A stretch of DNA of 64,000 nucleotides from Cupriavidus taiwanensis (GCF_900249755.1 NZ_LT976854.1:1402927-1466926); one strand, 5' to 3'; counted from the first letter of the stretch, positions 35,947 to 44,382 are shown. Notes: generated by a model from the sequence alone, not told the origin. Numbers and translations: made by a program.

Positions 35947-38900
35947 CTACACCGGCACGTCCCGCGTCGGGTCCGGCTTGCGGTCATCGAACCAGCGATA
36001 CAGCGTGGGCACCATCACCAGCGTCAGCAGCGTCGACGTAATCAGCCCGCCGATCACCACCACCGCCAGCGGCCGCTGGACTTCCGAGCCGGGACCGGTC
36101 GAGAACAGGAACGGCACCAGCCCCAGCATCGCGATGGTCGCGGTCATCATCACCGGGCGGAACCGCTGCGTTGCGCCCTGCACCACCGCGTCATCGAGCG
36201 ACAGGCCCGAGTCGCGCAGCGTGCGGATATACGACACCAGCACCACCCCGTTCAGCACCGCCATGCCCCACAGCGCGATAAAGCCCACCGACGCCGGCAC
36301 CGACAGGTATTCGCCGGTGACGAACAGCCCGATGATGCCGCCGATCGATGCGAACGGCAGCACCGTGATGATCAGCGTGGCAAAGCGCAGCGAGTTGAAC
36401 AGCAGGAACAGCAGGAAGAAGATCGCGGCGATGGTGACCGGCACGATGATCTTCAGGTGGCCCATGGCGCGTTCCATGTTCTGGAACTGGCCGCCCCACT
36501 CGAGGTAGTAGCCTTCGGGCAGCTTGACCTTGGCGTCGGCGGCCTGCTGCAGCTCGGCAACGAAGCCGCCGAGGTCGCGGTCCTTCACGTTGATCATCAC
36601 CACCACGCGGCGCTTGGCCATTTCGCGGCTGATCTGCGCGGGACCGTCGTTGACCTCGATGCGGGCCACGCTCTGCAGCGGCACCTGCATGCCGTCGGGC
36701 GTGTTCACCAGCAGCTGGCGGATCGCCTGCACGTTGTTGCGGAACTCCTCCGGCAGCCGCACTGCTGCGGCAAAGCGGCGCTCGCCTTCGAAGATGTCGG
36801 TGGCGCGCTTGCCGCCGATGGCGATCTCGATCACGTCATGGATGTCCGACACGTTGAGCCCGTAGCGCGCAATCGCCTGCCGGTCGATCTCGATCGACAG
36901 GTACTGCTGGCCCGACACGCGCTCGATGCGGATGTCTTGCGAGCCCTGGATGCCGCCGGCCACGCGCGCGATCTCGCCCGCCAGTTCGCGCAGCTTGTCG
37001 AGGTCATCGCCGAACACCTTCACCGCCACGTCGGAGCGCACGCCGCTGACCATCTCGTCAACGCGGTCCGAGATCGGCTGCGCCATCACGATCTGCACGC
37101 CCGGTATCGCCTTGAGCTTTTCGCGGATGGCGTTGGCGATATCGTCCTGGGTCCAGCCGTCGGGCCACGCGTCGCGATCCTTCAGGCTGGCGATCGGGGT
37201 CGATTCGTTCTGGCCCTGCGGGTCGGCCGGGCTTTCGCCGCGGCCGACGCCGGACACCACCGACTTCACGCCCGGCACGCTCAGCACCAGCTTGTTGGCT
37301 TCCTTCTCCAGCTTGATCGACTCTTCCAGCGAGATATTGGGCACGCGGTCGATCGCGGGCACGATCGAGCCTTCCTTCATCTCCGGAATGAACGAGGTCC
37401 CCAGCAGCGGCACGATCAGCAGCGTGGCGATGAAGGCGCCGACCGCGCCCAGCACGGTCTTGCGGCTGTTGCCCAGCGCCCAGTGCAGCAGGCGCAGGTA
37501 GTGGCGCTTCATGAAGGCAATCAGGAACGTGTCATGCTCGGCGCCGCCCTTAAGCAGGTAAGACGACAGCACCGGCGACAGCGTCAGCGACAGGAACAGC
37601 GAGATCGCCAGCGCGATCGAGATGGTGAACGCCAGCGGCGCGAACATCTTGCCTTCCATGCCCGACAGCGTCATCAGCGGCAGGAACACCAGGATGATGA
37701 TGCCCACGCCGACGATCACCGGCGTGGCCACTTCCTGCACCGCCTTGACCAGGATCTCGGTCTTGGTCAGTCCGGGCTCCTTGTGGCCGAGCCGCTCGAA
37801 CGCGTTCTCGACCACCACCACCGAGCCGTCGACCATCAGGCCGATGGCGATCGCCAGCCCCCCCAGCGACATCAGGTTGGCGGAAAGCCCGGCCTCGTTC
37901 ATCACCATGAAGGTCAGCAATGGCGTCAGCACCAGCGTGGCCAGCACGATGACCGACGAACGCACGTCGCCCAGGAACAGGAACAGCACGATCACCACCA
38001 GCACCACGCCTTCGAGCAGCACCTTGGTCACGGTCCACAGCGCGGCGTCGACCAGCTCGCTGCGGTCGTAGTACGGCACGATCTGCAGCTTGCCCGGCAG
38101 CATGCCGCGCTCGTTGATCTCGGCCACGCGGGCCTTGACGCGGCTGACCACTTCCTTGGCATTGCCGCCGCGCATCATCATAACGATGCCGCCGACCGCC
38201 TCGGTCTGGCCGTTCTTGACCAGCGCGCCCTGCCGCACCTCATGGCCGATGGTGACGTTAGCCACGTCGCGCAGATACACCGGCGTGCCGTTGACCTCCT
38301 TCAGCACGATGCTGCCGAGGTCGTCGACGCCCTTGGCCAGGCCGACGCCGCGGATCAGGTACTGCTCGGCGTAGTGCGGCAGCACGCCGCCGCCGGAGTT
38401 GGCGTTGTTGCGCGCCAGCGCCTCGTAGACCTGCTGGATCGAGATCTGGTAGTGGCGCATGCGCTCGGGGTTGACCAGCGCCTGGTACTGGCGCACGTAA
38501 CCGCCCTGCGAGTTGATCTCGGCCACGCCGGGGATCGAGCGCAGCAGCGGGCGCACCACCCAGTCCTGGGCGATGCGGCGCTCGGCCAGCTCTTCCTGGG
38601 TCAGTTCGCGGTTGCCGTCGTCGGCGCGGTCCAGCGTGTACTGGTAGACCTCGCCCAGGCCGGTGGAAACCGGCCCCAGCACCGGCGACACGCCTTCCGG
38701 CATGCGCCCGCCCACTTCGATCAGCCGCTCCATCACCAGCTGGCGCGCGAAGTACACGTCAGTGGCATCGGTGAACACCAGCGTGATCAGCGACAGGCCC
38801 GCCTTGTTCAGCGACCGCATCTCTTCCAGGCCGGGCAGGCCGGTCATGGCCATTTCCACCGGCACGGTGACAAAGCGCTCGACTTCCTCGGGCGAACGGC

Positions 38901-39063
38901 CCGCGGCTTCGGTGGCGATCTGCACCTGCACGTTGGTCACGTCCGGGAACGCATCCACCGACAGCTTGGTGGCAGCGCGCAAGCCGAAGAAGAACAGCAC
39001 CACGGCAATCACGCACACCACCAGCCGCTGCTTGATGGCGGCTTCGACTAGGGATTTCATCAT
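35947..39063 (-). CDS. HME-type RND heavy-metal efflux pump, inner-membrane subunit
   Basis: A 1038-residue RND transporter with twelve helices and two large periplasmic loops, working with the adaptor and outer-membrane channel encoded just upstream. It has FPDVTNVQVQIATEAAGRSP near the N-terminus, as in CzcA/CusA. The proton-path helix reads GGLAIAIGLMVDGSVVVVEN (401-420): Asp412 and Glu419 are present, but the first Asp of the CzcA DFG motif is replaced. At the places of the CusA copper-binding methionines the sequence has no matching set of three. Metal specificity is therefore open. Two adjacent ATG codons compete as start. Confidence 0.9.
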   Translation of the reverse strand: MMKSLVEAAIKQRLVVCVIAVVLFFFGLRAATKLSVDAFPDVTNVQVQIATEAAGRSPEEVERFVTVPVEMAMTGLPGLEEMRSLNKAGLSLITLVFTDATDVYFARQLVMERLIEVGGRMPEGVSPVLGPVSTGLGEVYQYTLDRADDGNRELTQEELAERRIAQDWVVRPLLRSIPGVAEINSQGGYVRQYQALVNPERMRHYQISIQQVYEALARNNANSGGGVLPHYAEQYLIRGVGLAKGVDDLGSIVLKEVNGTPVYLRDVANVTIGHEVRQGALVKNGQTEAVGGIVMMMRGGNAKEVVSRVKARVAEINERGMLPGKLQIVPYYDRSELVDAALWTVTKVLLEGVVLVVIVLFLFLGDVRSSVIVLATLVLTPLLTFMVMNEAGLSANLMSLGGLAIAIGLMVDGSVVVVENAFERLGHKEPGLTKTEILVKAVQEVATPVIVGVGIIILVFLPLMTLSGMEGKMFAPLAFTISIALAISLFLSLTLSPVLSSYLLKGGAEHDTFLIAFMKRHYLRLLHWALGNSRKTVLGAVGAFIATLLIVPLLGTSFIPEMKEGSIVPAIDRVPNISLEESIKLEKEANKLVLSVPGVKSVVSGVGRGESPADPQGQNESTPIASLKDRDAWPDGWTQDDIANAIREKLKAIPGVQIVMAQPISDRVDEMVSGVRSDVAVKVFGDDLDKLRELAGEIARVAGGIQGSQDIRIERVSGQQYLSIEIDRQAIARYGLNVSDIHDVIEIAIGGKRATDIFEGERRFAAAVRLPEEFRNNVQAIRQLLVNTPDGMQVPLQSVARIEVNDGPAQISREMAKRRVVVMINVKDRDLGGFVAELQQAADAKVKLPEGYYLEWGGQFQNMERAMGHLKIIVPVTIAAIFFLLFLLFNSLRFATLIITVLPFASIGGIIGLFVTGEYLSVPASVGFIALWGMAVLNGVVLVSYIRTLRDSGLSLDDAVVQGATQRFRPVMMTATIAMLGLVPFLFSTGPGSEVQRPLAVVVIGGLITSTLLTLVMVPTLYRWFDDRKPDPTRDVPV

Positions 39064-39069
39064 GGTCGA

Positions 39070-40230
39070 TTACCCTTGCTCGAGGCGCTTGCGCTCGTTG
39101 TCCAGGTGGAAGGCGCCCTCGACCACGATGCGGTCGCCGGCCTTCACGCCGTTCTGGACCACGCGCATGCCGTCGCTTTCCGCGCCCAGCTTGACGCGGG
39201 TCAGGCGGTACTTGTTGCCCGGCATCTCGACATAGACCAGCTCTTCATTGCCGTCGCGCACCACCGCCGCGGCCGGCACCACCAGCTGGTCCACCGGCTT
39301 GCCGGCAATCAGCATGCTGGCCAGCATGGCGGGCTTGAGCCGCCCTTCGCGGTTCTCCAGCTCGGTACGGACCAGCACGGTGCGCGATTGCGGGTTGACC
39401 GTGCGGCCCACGTAGATCAGCTTGCCGGTGATGGTCTGGCGCCCGGCGCCGTTGCCGAGCGACGGCACCTCGATCTCAACGCTCTGGCCTTCGGCCACCT
39501 GCGCGGCCTGCTGCTCGGGCACTTCGGCCACCACCCATACGCGCGACAGGTCCGCCACGGTGTAGAGCGCGTCGGCAGGCTGCACCACCTGGCCCTGCGC
39601 CACGTTGCGCTCGACCACGGTGCCGCTGATGCTCGAATACACCGGCGAATGCGAGTTGATGCTGCCGCTCTTGGCCAGCTGCGCGATCGATGCGGCCGAC
39701 ATGCCCAGCACGCGCAGCTGGTCGCGGTAGGCGCGCATCTCGGCCGAGGCGATCGCCAGTTCGCTCTCGCGGCGCTGCAGTTCGCCGCGGCCGATCACGT
39801 CGGCGGCAAACAGCTGGCGCGCGCGCTCGGCGTTGCGGCCCTGCAGCTCGGTCTGGGCCTCGCTCTTCAGGAACGCCATCTGCGCCGCGCCCAGCTCGCT
39901 GCTGTGCAGGCGCGCCAGCACCTGGCCGGCCTTCACTTCCTGGCCCAGCGTGGCATAGAGGTCGGTCACGCGGCCGGTCACGCTGGCGCCGATGCGCGAG
40001 ACGCGCTGTTCGTCGAAGTCGATGCGGCCGGCCACGCGCAGCATCTCGCTGAACGGGGACGTGGCCACGGGTGCCACCTTCAAACCCTTCTGCAGGTTGC
40101 CCTCGGGCTGGATCACGCCGGGCGGCAGCTTGGGCGCTTCGGCGACCGGTTCTGGTTTGTCGGAGCAGGCCGCCAGGCTGAACGTCAGGACGGCGGCGGC
40201 CGTCAGCGAAAGCAGGAAATTGGGACGCAT
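39070..40230 (-). CDS. RND efflux periplasmic adaptor (CzcB/HlyD family)
   Basis: A 386-residue membrane-fusion protein. The signal ends at LAAC, predicting a lipoprotein anchored in the inner membrane. Lipoyl half-motifs (GRVTDLYATLGQEVKAGQVL) flank a coiled-coil hairpin (QTELQGRNAERARQLFAADV), and a beta-barrel domain follows. It links the RND pump to the outer-membrane channel. Six bases separate it from the pump gene. Confidence 0.9.
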   Translation of the reverse strand: MRPNFLLSLTAAAVLTFSLAACSDKPEPVAEAPKLPPGVIQPEGNLQKGLKVAPVATSPFSEMLRVAGRIDFDEQRVSRIGASVTGRVTDLYATLGQEVKAGQVLARLHSSELGAAQMAFLKSEAQTELQGRNAERARQLFAADVIGRGELQRRESELAIASAEMRAYRDQLRVLGMSAASIAQLAKSGSINSHSPVYSSISGTVVERNVAQGQVVQPADALYTVADLSRVWVVAEVPEQQAAQVAEGQSVEIEVPSLGNGAGRQTITGKLIYVGRTVNPQSRTVLVRTELENREGRLKPAMLASMLIAGKPVDQLVVPAAAVVRDGNEELVYVEMPGNKYRLTRVKLGAESDGMRVVQNGVKAGDRIVVEGAFHLDNERKRLEQG

Positions 40231-40232
40231 GG

Positions 40233-41681
40233 TTATTTCTGTTCGATGTTGGATGTCGGCTGCAGGCCCGGCGCGGCGGTGGCGCCCGGGGCGGTCGACA
40301 TAAGCTTTTCGATCTGGATCGCGGCCAGCTGCAGGTCGTACTGCGCGGCGATCAGCTCATTGCGCGCGCCACGCAGCACGCGCTGGGCATCGAGGTAGTC
40401 CAGGATGCCGCGCTCGCCGAAGCGGTAGGCCGCCTCGGCCACGCCCAGCGCCGACTCGGCCTCGCGCACGATGCCCGACTCCAGCGCCGTCACCTGGGCC
40501 TGGTTGATCTCGTACTGGCGGTAGGCCGCTTCCAGCTCCTGCGTCAGCTCGAACTCGCGCATCTCCAGCGCGCTGCGCGCCTGCGTGGCCTGCGCCGTGG
40601 CTTCGCCCACCGGGCCGCTGCGGCGGTCCCACAGCGGGATGGTCAGGATCAGGCCGATCTGCGAGACGTTGTTGTCAGGCTGGCGGTCGGTGCTGGCGCG
40701 TAGCGCCACTTCCGGCCAGCGCAGCGACTTCTGGTAATCCACGCCCAGCTGCGCGCGCTCCAGCTCCATGCGGCGCTGGACCAGTTCGGCGTTGCCGGCG
40801 ATCATGGTGTCGCGCAGCGCCTGCAGCGGCGGCATGTCGGGCGACTGCCCCAGCGTGCCCGCCAGCGAAAACTGCCCCGCCATGGCGCCGCCCACCTGCT
40901 GGCGCAGCGCGGCCTTGGCCTGGTTCACGCGCAGCTCGGCGGTCTGCTGGCTCTTCTGCGATGCCAGCAATTCGGTCTCGGCCTTGATCAGCTCGTAGCG
41001 CGGGGCCTCGCCCACTTCCACGCGCAGCCGTGCGCGCGAATGGATCTGCCGCATCATCGCCAGGTCTTCCTCGGCGGCGTGCAGCTCGCTCTCGCGGCGC
41101 AGCACGTCGTAGTAGGCGGTCTTCACGCGCGCGGCCAGGTCGGCGCGAAAACCCTGTCGCAGCGCCTGCGACGATTCCAGCCCGCGCGTCGCCATGGCCT
41201 CGCGCAGACTGCGCTGGTGCGGGTAATCGAACTTCTGCACCACCGCATAGCTGGGCGCATTGCCGCTGGCCACGCCCGGCTGCTTGCCGGACATGCGGCC
41301 ATACATCACCTCGACCTGCGGATTCGGATAGGCACGGGCACTGCTGATGGCGGCGCTGGCGGCATCGACATTGGCTTCGGCGGCGGCCACGCCCTTGTTG
41401 GTGGACTGCGCCAGGTCGAGCAACTGCGGCAGCGAATAGGCGGGTCCGGCGGCGGCAGCGCCGGCAGCGGGAGTTTTCGGTACGGCGGCGGCCGCCAGGA
41501 TGGCGGCGCCCGGCAGCGGCGCGGCAGCCGGCTTGGCCAGCGGTGCGCGGGCCGCGGGGGCGGCACCGGCCAGGTCCGAGGCCTTCGCGGACGCCGCGCC
41601 TTGGGCGCCGGCGTGGGCCGGGGCCGAGGCAAGCGCCATCAGCGAAAGCGACGCGATCAGGGTCAGCTTGGTTGTTGTCAT
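40233..41681 (-). CDS. RND efflux outer-membrane factor (CzcC/TolC family)
   Basis: A 482-residue outer-membrane channel subunit. After a signal peptide (ASLSLMALASAPAHA) comes an Ala/Pro-rich stretch of about 65 residues, then two OEP repeats (LPQLLDLAQSTNKGVAAAEA; RVEVGEAPRYELIKAETELL) forming half-barrels and long helices. The ATG at 41681 is used; a TTG five codons earlier is possible. It is the first structural gene of the efflux operon, two bases from the adaptor gene. Confidence 0.9.
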   Translation of the reverse strand: MTTTKLTLIASLSLMALASAPAHAGAQGAASAKASDLAGAAPAARAPLAKPAAAPLPGAAILAAAAVPKTPAAGAAAAGPAYSLPQLLDLAQSTNKGVAAAEANVDAASAAISSARAYPNPQVEVMYGRMSGKQPGVASGNAPSYAVVQKFDYPHQRSLREAMATRGLESSQALRQGFRADLAARVKTAYYDVLRRESELHAAEEDLAMMRQIHSRARLRVEVGEAPRYELIKAETELLASQKSQQTAELRVNQAKAALRQQVGGAMAGQFSLAGTLGQSPDMPPLQALRDTMIAGNAELVQRRMELERAQLGVDYQKSLRWPEVALRASTDRQPDNNVSQIGLILTIPLWDRRSGPVGEATAQATQARSALEMREFELTQELEAAYRQYEINQAQVTALESGIVREAESALGVAEAAYRFGERGILDYLDAQRVLRGARNELIAAQYDLQLAAIQIEKLMSTAPGATAAPGLQPTSNIEQK

Positions 41682-41897
41682 GAGTCGGGAAAGCAAGCGA
41701 TACGTCTGCCTCTCGCCACGCTGCCGCCCGCCCTGGGTGAAGCCGTCTCGGGGACGCCATCACGGCAGGACGCACAACGGCGGCGGCATGCCTGCGCGGT
41801 CAGGCGGCAGGCAGGCTGGCGATATCAGGCAAGGGGCGCGGCCCGCGAATGGGCGGCTGCATGCGGCAGCGCGCGCGATGCGGGCGCAGGGAAGCGG

Positions 41898-42308
41898 TCA
41901 GGCCAGGGCTATTGGCGGACGGAAAAAGGCCGAAGGCGGAGGATCGGCGCGGCCCGGCGGGCGCTGGGCCACGTCGCCGGAAGGCAGCAGCAGCTTTACC
42001 GGCGGCAATGCAAACAGCGCGCTGGATTCTTCGATCTCGTCGAGCAGGTCGAGCGGATCGAGCAGGTCGGCCGACCAGATGTTGCAATACCCGGGGGGCG
42101 GGTCATCGCAGATATCGTCGTCGTGCAAGCCGTCGTCGCCGGGCACCACGAGCCGGCCCAGGTCATCGACGGGCTGGGCTGCGGCCAGGTCGATCAGGTC
42201 CACCCCCGCCTGCTGCGGCACCGGCAACGCCGCGCGCGCGTCCGCCGCTGCTCCAAAGGAGAGCAGCGACAGGCACATGGCAGTCAGCAGCAGGAACAAC
42301 AGTCGCAT
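41898..42308 (-). CDS. Small secreted acidic protein upstream of the efflux operon
   Basis: A 136-residue protein with a signal peptide (LFLLLTAMCLSLLSFGAAADA). The mature part is acidic, with HDDDICDDPPPGYC and DLLDPLDLLDEIEES, and could bind metal. CzcI-like small periplasmic proteins occupy the same position in czc operons, but I see no clear sequence match to CzcI. It lies 216 bases before the channel gene on the same strand. Start chosen for the signal peptide; the ribosome site is weak. Confidence 0.55.
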   Translation of the reverse strand: MRLLFLLLTAMCLSLLSFGAAADARAALPVPQQAGVDLIDLAAAQPVDDLGRLVVPGDDGLHDDDICDDPPPGYCNIWSADLLDPLDLLDEIEESSALFALPPVKLLLPSGDVAQRPPGRADPPPSAFFRPPIALA

Positions 42309-42382
42309 TGGATCGGGGGCATTGACGGCATCGCCGGCGAGCCACGGTGATTCGGGCGGGCGCCGGGATGCTGCAGGACAGC

Positions 42383-42425
42383 ATTGTAACTGAACGATTA
42401 CGATTGACAGGGAATCGTTACGTTC
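42383..42425 (-). promoter_or_regulatory. Promoter with inverted repeat upstream of the efflux operon
   Basis: On the minus strand, CTGTCA (42410-42405) and TACAAT (42388-42383) are 16 bases apart, a fair -35/-10 pair. An inverted repeat AACGATT (42393-42399) / AATCGTT (42413-42419), flanked by GAACG / CGTTC, covers the spacer and -35. A metal-responsive regulator is the expected occupant. Confidence 0.5.
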
Positions 42426-42604
42426 GTTCCCTTGCTGTAGAGAGACGGGGCGCCTGCAAGGACTTTCAGACTCCTCCAATTTCTGCCCAATTCGGCTCCC
42501 AGCTACGCTCTGGTCACTGCTTCCAAACCCCTTAAGCCGGTCTGAGCATCCAATCTGTCGGCCGTTCTGTAATACAAAAATGAGTGACACATGAGCGCTA
42601 TACT

Positions 42605-42625
42605 TCCGTATTACCCAAGTACGGA
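42605..42625. promoter_or_regulatory. Candidate operator of the RHH/MazF module
   Basis: TCCGTA (42605-42610) and TACGGA (42620-42625) form an inverted repeat immediately upstream of the antitoxin ribosome site. Ribbon-helix-helix antitoxins usually repress their own promoter through such sites. Confidence 0.45.
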
Positions 42626-42632
42626 GCCATTC

Positions 42633-42863
42633 ATGCAAGGAACGACCTTGTCCTTCCGCGCCGGCGAAGAGCTGGCCGACCAGACGCGCGCGCTGGCAAA
42701 GGCCTCCGGACAAAAGACTTCCGACTACATTCGCGATGCCGTGCGCGAGAAGAACGAACGGGAACTGGCCAGCCGCATCGCGATGCTGTCTCGCAAGCTC
42801 TCGGCGAAGCACCTGGTAGCCAACGAAGAGATGGACGGCGCCGCCGGAGACGGTCTTGATTGA
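42633..42863 (+). CDS. Ribbon-helix-helix antitoxin
   Basis: A 76-residue protein. GTTLSFRAGEELADQTRALA followed by SGQKTSDYIRDAVREK is a ribbon-helix-helix DNA-binding fold; the C-terminal acidic tail (ANEEMDGAAGDGLD) is likely the toxin-neutralising part. The ATG at 42633 has GGAG seven bases upstream and lies right after an inverted repeat; an ATG at 42591 would put the operator inside the gene. It overlaps the MazF-like toxin gene by eight bases. Confidence 0.8.
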   Translation: MQGTTLSFRAGEELADQTRALAKASGQKTSDYIRDAVREKNERELASRIAMLSRKLSAKHLVANEEMDGAAGDGLD

Positions 42864-43215
42864 ACTGAAGCGGGGCCAGGTCTGGGAGGTCGATCTCAAC
42901 CCCCAGACCCATCGGGAAGAGCCGGCCAAGCGCAACCGGCCAGCGCTGGTCCTACAGACCGACCTGCTCAATGACGCGGGGCATCCGACCACCATTGTCG
43001 TGCCCGGGACATCCCAGATCGAGATGGAGAATTGCTTTCCGCTGCGCGTCGCGCTGGGCAAGCTGCCGGGCCTGACCTATGAGACGGACCTGTTGATCGA
43101 CCAGATCCGAGCAGTTTCCAATCGCCGGTTCATGGGCGGCCGGCCAGTCGCGACATTGGGGACCAATTACATGAGGAAAGTGGAGGAGGCACTGCGGCTC
43201 CTCCTCAAACTTTGA
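42856..43215 (+). CDS. MazF/PemK-family toxin (mRNA interferase)
   Basis: A 119-residue PemK/MazF-fold protein. KRGQVWEVDLNPQTHREEPA, then KRNRPALVLQTDLLN, carries the family's loop and the basic active-site residues; DLLIDQIRAVSNRRF matches the later conserved block. Such toxins cut single-stranded RNA at short sites. The start is a TTG with GGAG upstream, inside the antitoxin gene, which would keep toxin synthesis below antitoxin synthesis. Confidence 0.88.
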   Translation: MIELKRGQVWEVDLNPQTHREEPAKRNRPALVLQTDLLNDAGHPTTIVVPGTSQIEMENCFPLRVALGKLPGLTYETDLLIDQIRAVSNRRFMGGRPVATLGTNYMRKVEEALRLLLKL

Positions 43216-43243
43216 GCTTCCCTTCCCTTCAATTCCGGGCGTC

Positions 43244-43323
43244 ACTGCATATCATGCAGTGACAGTGCAGGATATGCATGGTTACTGCATAATACGCAGC
43301 GACACTGCACATCATGCAGCAAT
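43244..43323. repeat. Four 20-bp iterons upstream of the nucleotidyltransferase gene
   Basis: Four head-to-tail units of exactly 20 bases start at 43244, 43264, 43284 and 43304. All share TGCA-N4-AYGCA, and the best copy is the palindrome CTGCAT-ATC-ATGCAG. The array ends 15 bases before the start codon of a protein with an N-terminal winged helix. It is best read as an operator for that protein; a replication origin is unlikely without a Rep gene. Confidence 0.75.
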
Positions 43324-43338
43324 GGATGGGAGGTTGCC

Positions 43339-43944
43339 ATGCACAACGTACTTTTGGGCGAACTCTTTGGGGGCGAAAAGCGCCTCGCGCTGCTTCGCGC
43401 GCTTTACCTCACTCCCGGGAAGCAATACGCCCCAAGCGAACTGGCCCGAATGGCCGGATCCAATACGGGCAATGTGGCGCATTGGCTCAAGCGCTGGACT
43501 GACGTTGGGCTGGCTGTCAGGACGCAGGATGGCCGGAACGTCCTGTATCGCGCCTCTGATTCGCCCTTGCTCGCAGGCCTGACGGATATCGTGCGACGCA
43601 GCGATGCATGGCTGGAGGATGTGAAAAATGCGCTGCCCGAAGAGGTAGAGGTTGCTGTCGTATTTGGCTCGGTTGCACGCGGCGAGGAAAAGGCGACCTC
43701 AGACCTGGACGTGTTGGTGCTGGGCGAGGCACTCAGTGCCATCCGTATCAATGCGGCGCTGAAGTCGGTTGGACGCGAGCACGGCCGGGAAATCCATGCG
43801 TCAGTATTTTCCAGGTCCGAGTTCGAGCAAATGCTGGCAGACGGGAACGGCTTCGCGCTCGGTGTGGCGAGCCAGCCGGTGATTGCCTTGAAAGGAGACT
43901 TTGCCTATGGCAGCGCGCAAGCCGGCACAACTGGCACTGAATGA
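43339..43944 (+). CDS. Winged-helix nucleotidyltransferase (MNT-type antitoxin)
   Basis: A 201-residue fusion. Residues 1-85 form a winged helix (LRALYLTPGKQYAPSELARM, then SNTGNVAHWLKRWTDVGLAV). Residues 90-200 form a minimal nucleotidyltransferase with VFGSVARGEEKATSDLDVLV, the complete GSX10DXD motif. In type VII toxin-antitoxin pairs such enzymes attach AMP to a HEPN toxin and silence it. Here the DNA-binding domain and the four iterons directly upstream suggest autoregulation as well. GGGAGG precedes the ATG. The codon use is less GC-rich than in flanking genes. Confidence 0.82.
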   Translation: MHNVLLGELFGGEKRLALLRALYLTPGKQYAPSELARMAGSNTGNVAHWLKRWTDVGLAVRTQDGRNVLYRASDSPLLAGLTDIVRRSDAWLEDVKNALPEEVEVAVVFGSVARGEEKATSDLDVLVLGEALSAIRINAALKSVGREHGREIHASVFSRSEFEQMLADGNGFALGVASQPVIALKGDFAYGSAQAGTTGTE

Positions 43945-44368
43945 GCCGCAGGTCGTCCGCCTGGAGCGGATGCAGAACAAAGTAATGGTGCAAGAACTGC
44001 TGCGCGCCGCCGTGCAGAAATTCCAGGACACAACGGTTCAGGGCGTTTCAGACCCGACCAAGTTCGAAGCCGCTTACGATGCGATCCTGTTTGCGGCGCT
44101 GGCCGTCTTTGCCGCGCAAGGCTACCGCATTACCGCGGCGCAAGGGCACCACCGTGTGGCGCTGGAAGGCCTGGTGGGATCCCTCGGTGGCAGCCAGCTC
44201 CTGCTGGATGAGCTCGATGGCCTGCTGTCGATCCGCAATGAGAAGTACACCGGCTTCGTCACCGTCAGAGCACCGGACATGCGCCTGGCATTGGCTCACG
44301 CCAGGCGCATCCTCGATGACACATCCCACTGGCTGCAAGAGCACTATCCGGGCATGCTCAAGACATAG
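43907..44368 (+). CDS. HEPN-like toxin partner
   Basis: A 153-residue all-helical protein overlapping the nucleotidyltransferase gene by 38 bases. FEAAYDAILFAALAVFAAQGYR, read as its two helices, followed by AAQGHHRVALEG and LLSIRNEKYTGF, has the layout of HEPN proteins. Arg110-Asn111 fit the R-N of the RNase motif, and Tyr114 could be the modified tyrosine, but the usual His is absent. AAGGAG lies nine bases before the ATG at 43907. Function as toxin is inferred from the pairing. Confidence 0.65.
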   Translation: MAARKPAQLALNEPQVVRLERMQNKVMVQELLRAAVQKFQDTTVQGVSDPTKFEAAYDAILFAALAVFAAQGYRITAAQGHHRVALEGLVGSLGGSQLLLDELDGLLSIRNEKYTGFVTVRAPDMRLALAHARRILDDTSHWLQEHYPGMLKT

Positions 44369-44382
44369 CCCGCCACCGCACC

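Larger units (their letters stand above)
42309..42632. other. Divergent intergenic region, efflux operon / toxin-antitoxin
   Basis: No gene is supported in these 324 bases. They hold the minus-strand promoter at 42383-42425 and the antitoxin operator near 42605-42625, listed separately. The AT content rises towards the toxin-antitoxin genes. Confidence 0.5.

Noticed and set aside
36457..39051. Very long open frame (864 codons) antisense to the RND pump gene
   Set aside because: Its product is rich in His, Arg, Asp and Gln with no recognisable domain, and the opposite strand encodes a clear, complete RND pump. It is a high-GC shadow.
42347..42535. A 62-codon plus-strand frame between the efflux operon and the toxin-antitoxin genes
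   Set aside because: No ribosome site, no domain, and it overlaps the minus-strand promoter and inverted repeat.
43244..43323. CRISPR array
   Set aside because: The four 20-bp units are directly adjacent with no unique spacers, and no cas gene is present. They fit an operator array.
43244..43323. Iterons of a plasmid replication origin
   Set aside because: No replication initiator, partition gene or DnaA box cluster is near; a DNA-binding protein gene follows directly.
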